A stretch of DNA of 64,000 nucleotides. Source: M3007 sp033764075 (GTDB taxonomy: Bacteria > Bacteroidota > Bacteroidia > Chitinophagales > Saprospiraceae). Positions within the stretch are counted from its first letter, which is position 1. Each line of letters opens with the position of its first letter. Below the pieces are notes generated by a model. It was not told the origin of the DNA, did not search any database, and was given only the letters and a program-made list of their open reading frames with translations. Positions 53,001 through 58,757 of the stretch are shown one piece after another. The translations under genes were made by a program, and so were the position numbers. The stretch is from positions 3,836-67,835 of the forward strand of contig JANRJH010000014.1 of assembly GCA_033764075.1 (NCBI GenBank). The letters run 5' to 3'.

Positions 53001-54977
53001 GCCGAAATCGACGGCCGTTTTTATGCCTTCATCGCGCTGGAGCGCATCGGCGGCGTGATGCTGTACGACGTAACGGAGCCCACCCAACCTGAGTTCATCC
53101 AGTGGATCAACACCCGCGCCATCGGCACATCGGCGGGCGGCGACCTGGGCCCCGAAGGCATCGTTTTTATCCCCAAAAATCAGAGCCCCAACGGCCGCAA
53201 TTTGCTCGTGGTCTCCAATGAGATCAGCGGCTCATTGTCTGTTTTTCAACTCGACATCAACCGCCTGGCCGACGGCGAATACGCACTCACCAAGTATGCG
53301 TTTGACAGCCTGCCGGTCATCGGCCAATACAACGGCCTGGAGATCCGCGAGGGCGGCATCTCCGGCATGTACTACCGCGACGGTAATTTCCACTTCGTGA
53401 GCGACCGCGGCCCCAATGCCGGGGCCACCAACAACCCGCTGGCCATGGGCAAAACCACCCTCGTGTTCCCCTTCCCGGATTATGCACCCAAGAAGTACAC
53501 CGTGACACCCAACGGAACAGCGCTCGACGTGCTCGACGTGCAGGCGCTGAAGCGCCCGGGCGGACAAGGCATGACCGGCGTTCCGCTGCCCGTAGGCTTC
53601 GGCAACACCGGCGAAGTAGCCTGGTCGGACAACAACGGCACCGTGACCCCCTATGACATCTGGGGCATCGACTCCGAAGGTTTGTTCCAGGATAAATTCG
53701 GCAACTGGTGGTTCTGCGACGAATACGGCGCCAGCATTTACAAAATGAACGCCAACTACGAAGTGGTGGAGCGCTACACACCGTTCCCCGCTGAACCCGA
53801 AGACAACCAATTGGATACGGTGTTCGGCAATCGCCGCGCCAATCGTGGTTTCGAAGGCATCGCCTACACGCCCAACGGCAAGGTGTACGCCATGATCCAG
53901 AGCGCCATGGACAACCCGAATACCACCACGGGCAACAGCTCGCGCATCCTTCGTATGGTTGAACTTGACCCGTTCACCGGCCAAACCCGGATGTTCGCGT
54001 ATGTGCTCCAACCCACACTTGGACAGATCCGCACCCGCGATTGGAAGATCGGCGACATGGTGGCCGTCAACAACCAGGAGTTCCTCGTGATCGAACACGC
54101 CGAGCGCAACGGCTTCAACTCGAAAAACATCTACAAGATCAACATCTCCGGCGCCACGCCCATCACTTCCGACAACTACAACGGACTTACCCTCGAGCAA
54201 TTGATCGATCAAAACGGTCTGCTGCAAAACGGCATCGTTCCGGTGGCCAAAACCTTTGTCGCCGACCTCCTGGAGCTCGGCTGGGAACTGCAACACGACA
54301 AGCCTGAAGGCTTGGCCATCGTCGACGAAAACACCATCGCTGTGGTGAACGACAACGATTACGGCATCAACTCGCCCGCCGAAGACGGCACCATCGTGCT
54401 CACCGGCAAAACCACCCGCCTGTACGTGTATGACCTGCCGGCCACCCAGCGCCTCGATTACGTCTCTCCGTACTGCTCCGCCGACGCCGGCGACGCCCCC
54501 ATCGTTTGCGATCCGCCGGTGACCCAAACGCTGGTCGGTAACCAGACACCGGCCGGCGGTACCTGGTACGTGAACGCCCCCAACGCGAGCGTGACACCCG
54601 ACGGACAGTTCACCGCCACCGACCTGGGCTTTTTTAACGTGCTGTACAGCGCCGAGGTGAACGCCCAAGGATGCGTCGGTTTCGATACCATGACCATTGA
54701 GGTGACGATCTGCCCGTCGACCAACGAACCTGCGCTGGCCGGCGCACAGTTGTTCCCCAACCCGTCGAACGGCCAGCTTACCTTGCGTATGCCGGAATTG
54801 CCCGACGGAGAAACCACCTTCACGGTGCGTAACGCTGCCGGGCAACTGGTGACCGGCACCCAGACGGTAACCGATCTGGATACCCGCATCGACCTCGGCC
54901 ACCTGCCCCGCGGCATGTACCTGCTTACCTTGCAAAGCGGCGCCGCCGCCGTCGTGTACCGCGTAAGCATCCAATAA
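50043..54977 (+). CDS. Giant T9SS protein with lamin-tail, choice-of-anchor I and phytase-like esterase domains
   Basis: A 1,644-aa secreted protein (signal LLFTHTIALLAGILLSGAGL). Order: a jelly-roll-like N-domain (to about 195), an Ig-like segment (ITGIATTGSTGIQVAFSEAM), a lamin-tail domain (about 290-435; LVITEINYNPPGGDPDELEF), a Calx-beta-like domain (about 455-565), a choice-of-anchor I beta-propeller (about 570-1070; EGVSFDASDNLSGIFFNNWP), and an esterase-like domain of the phytase family (about 1075-1470; GGISGMYYRDGNFHFVSDRG). A type A T9SS domain ends it (GAQLFPNPSNGQLTLRMPEL). Such proteins may release phosphate from organic phosphates outside the cell, but activity is not shown. The start at 50043 precedes the signal peptide; an in-frame ATG at 49932 does not fit. 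Confidence 0.88.
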   Translation: MKLLFTHTIALLAGILLSGAGLQAQQTLFQGFEGTANDNFSFTTTPTKYNDLPNEDVWADTTTTASIAPATGDRFWFMLDLENPGAGGAFFHTLDLEPVDVSAFAFNTLSFKYYTVGYEPADSLGYILETDNGTTYDFAKYVDLNRNTLAWETITITLPPGTQFVRLRLMVKQNGGSDYAGFDDIQLQSSNMDMVAPVITGIATTGSTGIQVAFSEAMGAAAEDIANYTGVAGLVSATRNATNDTVTLTYGAPFADGVTNTLTIAGVTDAAGNAIPAPVDYVFTWNGATPALVITEINYNPPGGDPDELEFIEIYNNGTSDAPIGGLRLRGAVQTELPALTLAPGGIVLVAQDKASAEAFFTGQTFYQWTSGVLTNGGNTIEIVNSLGNQIDLVVYDDAAPWPVEPDGNGPSLELLSPSLDNNNGANWIASQTPTNVDTIFASPGVVVVPQNAVVSFERTNTLTSENAGVITINVKADNVGILPVSAKVRATAASTAVDGVDYLLVDTVVTFSTGSPNPFTLALAVIDDADPRNSNYLLLRLTDLVNADLGATAEHAVLINDDDAVPPAPQPDNKVQLNHLGSYFIQQGSDATAEITTFDPASKRLFVTNIEQNRLEVLDFSNPLAIAPVTSIDMSAYGGGLNSVAAYNGLVAVAVQPDDVVTPGKVVFFDAAGAFQKELTVGVLPDHVVFSPDGRKVLTADEGQPNDDYSIDPLGTVSIIDISGGIANTTQANVKTLDFNAFNALEPLYELAGFRVFGPNATLAQDVEPEFITISDDNLLAYVTLQENNGVAVINLAADSIIGIVPCGLKDWQAEGVSFDASDNLSGIFFNNWPVKSLFQPDAIDYFFVGGKRYLVTANEGDAREYDTYEELLRVNSSSYNLDPAVFPDAAALKRSDLLGRLQATTGSGDTDGNGLFEEIHLIGSRSFTIWDGENGDRIWDSGDDFERITAADPVFAPIFNASNSNNSRKNRSDDKGPEPEGVTVAEIDGRFYAFIALERIGGVMLYDVTEPTQPEFIQWINTRAIGTSAGGDLGPEGIVFIPKNQSPNGRNLLVVSNEISGSLSVFQLDINRLADGEYALTKYAFDSLPVIGQYNGLEIREGGISGMYYRDGNFHFVSDRGPNAGATNNPLAMGKTTLVFPFPDYAPKKYTVTPNGTALDVLDVQALKRPGGQGMTGVPLPVGFGNTGEVAWSDNNGTVTPYDIWGIDSEGLFQDKFGNWWFCDEYGASIYKMNANYEVVERYTPFPAEPEDNQLDTVFGNRRANRGFEGIAYTPNGKVYAMIQSAMDNPNTTTGNSSRILRMVELDPFTGQTRMFAYVLQPTLGQIRTRDWKIGDMVAVNNQEFLVIEHAERNGFNSKNIYKINISGATPITSDNYNGLTLEQLIDQNGLLQNGIVPVAKTFVADLLELGWELQHDKPEGLAIVDENTIAVVNDNDYGINSPAEDGTIVLTGKTTRLYVYDLPATQRLDYVSPYCSADAGDAPIVCDPPVTQTLVGNQTPAGGTWYVNAPNASVTPDGQFTATDLGFFNVLYSAEVNAQGCVGFDTMTIEVTICPSTNEPALAGAQLFPNPSNGQLTLRMPELPDGETTFTVRNAAGQLVTGTQTVTDLDTRIDLGHLPRGMYLLTLQSGAAAVVYRVSIQ

Positions 54978-55003
54978 GTCGTTGAGTAGACTTTTAAACA
55001 CAA

Positions 55004-55040
55004 CAACGGGGTGACCACCAAAGTCACCCCGTTGCTTTTT
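55004..55040 (+). terminator. Intrinsic terminator after the giant T9SS gene
   Basis: CAACGGGGTGAC (55004-55015) and GTCACCCCGTTG (55023-55034) form a perfect 12-bp stem with a 7-nt loop, followed by CTTTTT. Confidence 0.92.
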
Positions 55041-55061
55041 GCCCGCATTGACCTACCTTTG
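55032..55061 (+). promoter_or_regulatory. Promoter for the DedA gene
   Basis: TTG (55032-55034), 19-nt spacer, TACCTTTG (55054-55061). The -33 element lies within the stem of the preceding terminator. Predicted leader about 20 nt. Confidence 0.65.
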
Positions 55062-55088
55062 TCCCTCTTTTAAACACAAAAACTTTCG

Positions 55089-55736
55089 ATGCTGGATCTG
55101 CTGAAGCAATTTTTTGATTTTATCCGCCACCTGGACGTCCACCTGGAGGCCATCATGACCAATTACCAGTGGCAGACCTATTTCATACTCGCCCTGATCA
55201 TTTTTTGCGAAACGGGCCTGGTGATCACCCCGTTCCTGCCAGGCGACTCCCTGTTGTTCGCCGCAGGCGCCATCACCGCCAAAACCGGTATCCTGAACAT
55301 CTGGACGCTCATGCTCATCCTTTTCCTTGCGGCCATTTTGGGCGATCACACCAACTATTTCTTCGGTCGGTATCTTGGCAAAAGGGTGTTTACCCGGGAC
55401 TATTGGTTTCTCAAACGGAGCTACATCGAACAGACACAGCATTTCTACGACAAATACGGCGGTCAAACCCTGGTGATCGCCCGCTTCATCCCCATTGTGC
55501 GCACCTTTGCACCGTTTGTGGCCGGCGTAGGCAATATGAAGTACCGCCGTTTCCTGTATTATTGCCTGCTGGGCGGCTTTTTCTGGGTGTTCGGCATCAC
55601 CATGGCCGGCTACTTGTTCGGCCAAATTCCGGTAGTAAAAAACAACTTCGAGTTGGTGGTGTTCGGCATTATCGGCGTTTCGGCGCTTCCGGTGGTGTAC
55701 GGCGTCATCCGGTCATGGCTTTCGAAAAAGCCCTGA
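55089..55736 (+). CDS. DedA-family membrane protein
   Basis: A 215-aa inner-membrane protein of the DedA/VTT (SNARE-associated) family, recently linked to flipping of undecaprenyl phosphate and phospholipids. Motifs: FCETGLVITPFLPGDSLLFA (E and D/P residues of the re-entrant loop), LGDHTNYFFGRYLGKRVF and VIARFIPIVRTFAPFVAGVG (conserved F-x-R-x3-P-x-R). Length and layout are typical. It has its own promoter and is convergent with the aldolase-like gene. Confidence 0.92.
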   Translation: MLDLLKQFFDFIRHLDVHLEAIMTNYQWQTYFILALIIFCETGLVITPFLPGDSLLFAAGAITAKTGILNIWTLMLILFLAAILGDHTNYFFGRYLGKRVFTRDYWFLKRSYIEQTQHFYDKYGGQTLVIARFIPIVRTFAPFVAGVGNMKYRRFLYYCLLGGFFWVFGITMAGYLFGQIPVVKNNFELVVFGIIGVSALPVVYGVIRSWLSKKP

Positions 55737-55744
55737 TGCGCGGT

Positions 55745-56797
55745 CTATAGTCGCCCTACCGCTCCGGCCACTTCAAAAATACTGGCCAGGCGGGCGATCA
55801 GCGCCTTTTCCCCGGCGCGCATCCACTGTGCCGGGTTGGTGTAGTGGTTGTCGATGTCATCCACATCTCCGGTTTTGTCGGCATGTTCGGAAACAAAGGT
55901 GCCTACGCCTTCCCACAGGGCATCGTGGGTGACCTGATCTACATTGAGCACTACTGCGCCGTTTTTAATAGCGCTGCGTATGTCTTCCGGTTGTGTGTCC
56001 CGCCGAATAAAGGAGGTGAAGAGCAAGGGCAGCGCGTCGGCGAGGTTGAACTTCACGCGTATGTACTCCTGGGCGTTTTTGATGATTGTAGGGAGCAGGG
56101 TTAAAATTTGCCGGCGCTGTTCGGGCGACAGTTTGCGGGGCACGGGCGAGAACACAAAATCGGGGCTAACGCTGTGCAGCTCCTCGAATCCGCGCGCGAA
56201 TACCACCGGCGAGGGCAAGTCGTCTATTTCGTCCACAGGCTCTTCGGCGCGGTTTTCCATTTGTGCGGCGGTGCCCAGTGAAACGACCAGGTGCATGTGC
56301 ATGCTGCTGGTTTGGCGCAGGAAGGCTTTGGTCGCCGTCAGATTTTCTTCAAAAGGCAGGTCCGACATGTCCACCCGGTGCCAGGTGAACAGCGGAAAAC
56401 CGCGATGGTGGAAAAAATCGGCGCCTGCCTGCAACAGTCCATCCAGCCAGGATTTGTTTTCGGAAGTCACCCCGTCGGTACCCAGCAACACCGGCACACC
56501 GTAGGCTTTGGCCATGGTGTGCACATACAAAGCAGCGGCAACAGCCCCCACGGTGGAGGCGTGGTGGTCGGCATCGGTCAGGCCTGCGCCCGCGAAAAAC
56601 GCCGCGCCCCCCAGGTCGAACTGAAGTGCGATGGGGCTGCCTGCCGCCGCTGCCGCTTCCAGCGCGGCGTTGATCGCCGAGGTGGTGTTGACGGTGAGAA
56701 GCGGAATGGCAAAGTCGTTTTCGTTGGCGTAGGACAAGAGTTCCACGGCCTTCGGGCCGTATACGAAACCGGGCGAAAAGGTGGGCGTTGCGGGCAT
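55745..56797 (-). CDS. Class II fructose-bisphosphate aldolase homologue lacking catalytic residues
   Basis: A 350-aa protein that aligns along its length with class II aldolase (FbaA type), for example INAALEAAAAAGSPIALQFD, FFAGAGLTDADHHASTVGAV and the WMRAGEKALIARL near the C-terminus. But the zinc and substrate sites are changed: HTDH of FbaA is GTDG (106-109), so only the aspartate remains; the second histidine (NVHG) falls at Ser215 or nearby; the third (FHGGSGS) is FTSFIRR (260-266); NIDTD is NVDQV. The frame is intact, so it is a kept protein, not a decayed gene. It cannot work by the normal zinc mechanism. A regulatory or binding role is possible but unknown. A heptamer array ends 5 bp before its ATG. 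Confidence 0.85.
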   Translation of the reverse strand: MPATPTFSPGFVYGPKAVELLSYANENDFAIPLLTVNTTSAINAALEAAAAAGSPIALQFDLGGAAFFAGAGLTDADHHASTVGAVAAALYVHTMAKAYGVPVLLGTDGVTSENKSWLDGLLQAGADFFHHRGFPLFTWHRVDMSDLPFEENLTATKAFLRQTSSMHMHLVVSLGTAAQMENRAEEPVDEIDDLPSPVVFARGFEELHSVSPDFVFSPVPRKLSPEQRRQILTLLPTIIKNAQEYIRVKFNLADALPLLFTSFIRRDTQPEDIRSAIKNGAVVLNVDQVTHDALWEGVGTFVSEHADKTGDVDDIDNHYTNPAQWMRAGEKALIARLASIFEVAGAVGRL

Positions 56798-56802
56798 AAG
56801 GG

Positions 56803-56833
56803 AGTGTCGAGTGTCGAATGTCGAATGTCGAGT
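56803..56833 (-). repeat. Heptamer array (CGACACT/CGACATT) before the aldolase-like gene
   Basis: On the minus (sense) strand four heptamers of the ACTCGAC/ATTCGAC kind end 5 bp before the ATG at 56797. Same orientation to the gene as the arrays before 8878 and 33792. Confidence 0.85.
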
Positions 56834-56948
56834 ACGGTTCTGCCGGGGTGGCTGTCGAACAACATAAGCAACTGCGTATACCGGCGGCGCTAAGGTACAG
56901 ATTTGCGCAGACTATTGCGCAAAACATCCATGTACAGCCCGTATTCGG

Positions 56949-57878
56949 TTACAATCCCTTGGTCACCAGGTACCGCTCGGCATCCAATGCCGCCATGCAA
57001 CCGGTGCCTGCGGCCGTCACGGCCTGCCGGTACACCTTGTCCTGGGCGTCGCCGCTGGCAAATACGCCTTCTCTGTTGGTAAACGTGGTGCCGGGCCTGG
57101 TGATGATGTATCCGCTCTCATCGAGGTCGAGCCATTCTTTGAAAGGGTTGGTGTTGGGTTGGTGGCCGATGGCGACGAAAAAACCGGTGGCGTTGATGAC
57201 GCTCGTCTCGCCTGTTTTGTTGTTTCGGATGCGCACGCCTTCCACCGCCGCTTCTCCCAGAACCTCGTCGGCTTCGGTGTTCCAGTGCACGATGAGGTTG
57301 GGCGTGTCGAACACCCGTTGTTGCATAATCTTGGAAGCGCGCATCTCTTCGCGCCGGACCAGGAGGTGAACCGTGGAGCACAGCTTGGCGAGGTAAGTGC
57401 TCTCCTCGGCCGCCGTGTCGCCGCCGCCGACCACCACGACTTCCTGCTTGCGGAAGAAAAATCCGTCGCACACTGCGCAGGCCGAAACCCCGTGGTTTTG
57501 CAACCTTTCTTCACCGGGGATGCCCAGCCATTTGGCGCTGGCGCCGGTAGCGATGATCACGGCAGGTGCGTGCACCTCGTGGCCGCCCTCCGTCCATACC
57601 TTGTGCATGGGGCCGGTAAAATCCACTTTTTCAATCATTTCGTAGCGGATGTCGGTCTCGAAGCGTTCCGCCTGCTGTTTAAAATCTTCCATCATTTCCG
57701 GACCGGTGCGTCCGCCAGGATAGCCCGGGTAGTTCTCCACGTCGTTGGTGGTCATGAGCTGGCCGCCGGGCTGGGGGCCTGTGTACATCACGGGTTTCAT
57801 GCCGGCACGCGCGGCGTAGATGGCTGCGGTGTAGCCCGCAGGGCCGGAGCCGATGATCAAACATTTAACTTTTTCCAT
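56949..57878 (-). CDS. trxB: Thioredoxin reductase (thioredoxin-disulfide reductase)
   Basis: A 309-aa flavoprotein that reduces thioredoxin with NADPH. It has the FAD motif LIIGSGPAGYTAAIYAARAG, the redox pair C134/C137 in SACAVCDGFFF, the NADPH motif VVVGGGDTAAEESTYLAKL and the C-terminal FAD loop GVFASGDAQDKVYRQAVTAA. Length is normal. The start at 57878 directly precedes the FAD motif; an in-frame start at 57953 adds 25 residues with no clear purpose. A -7 box 8-15 bp upstream suggests a very short or missing leader. Confidence 0.95.
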   Translation of the reverse strand: MEKVKCLIIGSGPAGYTAAIYAARAGMKPVMYTGPQPGGQLMTTNDVENYPGYPGGRTGPEMMEDFKQQAERFETDIRYEMIEKVDFTGPMHKVWTEGGHEVHAPAVIIATGASAKWLGIPGEERLQNHGVSACAVCDGFFFRKQEVVVVGGGDTAAEESTYLAKLCSTVHLLVRREEMRASKIMQQRVFDTPNLIVHWNTEADEVLGEAAVEGVRIRNNKTGETSVINATGFFVAIGHQPNTNPFKEWLDLDESGYIITRPGTTFTNREGVFASGDAQDKVYRQAVTAAGTGCMAALDAERYLVTKGL

Positions 57879-57885
57879 ATCGTTG

Positions 57886-57893
57886 CAAAGGTA
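57886..57893 (-). promoter_or_regulatory. -7 promoter box TACCTTTG before trxB
   Basis: Exact match on the minus strand, ending 7 nt before the ATG. Transcription would start within a few bases of the start codon. No -33 element was found at standard distance. Confidence 0.45.
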
Positions 57894-58089
57894 AGCGGGA
57901 TTTTGAACCTGAAAACGGGGCACAAAGTTTTCGCATTCAGGCGCACAAATCAACTGCTTTTTTTGAAAAAAGTAAATTGTACCATAGAATGCGAAAAATA
58001 TGCGTCTGGCAGGTACCTAATCCAGCCGGTTGACCTATCTTTCCCTCGGAATTTATCATTAAATCTGAACCAGCACCCTGTTTGACGTT

Positions 58090-58737
58090 ATGGAAATTTA
58101 CAAAACCTTATTGACCAACAACCAGAAATGGGCCAAACAGCGGGTGGAGGACGACCCGGATTATTTCACCCGACTGGTGAACGTGCAAAAACCCGATTAC
58201 CTGTGGATCGGTTGCTCCGACAGCCGGGTGCCGCCCAACGAGATCACCCAGACGGCGCCGGGTGAAATTTTTATCCACCGCAATGTGGCCAATCTCGTGG
58301 TGCACACCGACCTGAATATGCTCAGCGTGTTGCAATACGCTGTCGAAGTGCTGGAGGTCAAACACATCATAGTTTGTGGCCATTACGGCTGCGGAGGGGT
58401 TAAGGCGGCCATGACCCGCCACTCCTATGGCCTGATCAACAAGTGGTTGCGGCATATCAAGGATATATACAAGTACCACAGCGCCGAACTGCAGGCCATT
58501 GCAGACGATGAGCAACGCCTCGATCGCCTCATCGAACTCAACATCATTACCCAGGTGCAACACCTGGCGGAGACCTCCATCGTGCAGCGGGCCTGGAAAG
58601 CGCGAAATGCACCCCACATTCACGGGTGGGCGTACAAGTTGAGCGACGGACTCATCAAACCCTTGATTGAAATCGAGGCCAACACCCACCTTGATTTTGA
58701 ATTGTACGAATACGACGACCTCGACGTGTCGCACTAA
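58090..58737 (+). CDS. Beta-class carbonic anhydrase
   Basis: A 215-aa enzyme that interconverts CO2 and bicarbonate. Zinc ligands are C42 (WIGCSDSRVPP, with D44 and R46 as the catalytic dyad), H98 and C101 (VCGHYGCGGVKAAM). RNVANLVVHTDLNMLSVLQY is the conserved strand between them. No signal peptide is present, so it is cytoplasmic. Length and motifs match the Can/YadF type. It lies 20 bp before the AddB-like nuclease gene and may share its transcript. Confidence 0.95.
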   Translation: MEIYKTLLTNNQKWAKQRVEDDPDYFTRLVNVQKPDYLWIGCSDSRVPPNEITQTAPGEIFIHRNVANLVVHTDLNMLSVLQYAVEVLEVKHIIVCGHYGCGGVKAAMTRHSYGLINKWLRHIKDIYKYHSAELQAIADDEQRLDRLIELNIITQVQHLAETSIVQRAWKARNAPHIHGWAYKLSDGLIKPLIEIEANTHLDFELYEYDDLDVSH

Positions 58738-58757
58738 CCTGGCCGAACCCGAAGACC

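Noticed and set aside
51066..55001. Two long antisense frames (673 and 589 codons) opposite the phytase-like giant gene
   Set aside because: No domain or signal sequence, and composition of a mirror frame; the plus frame has signal, domains and a sorting domain.
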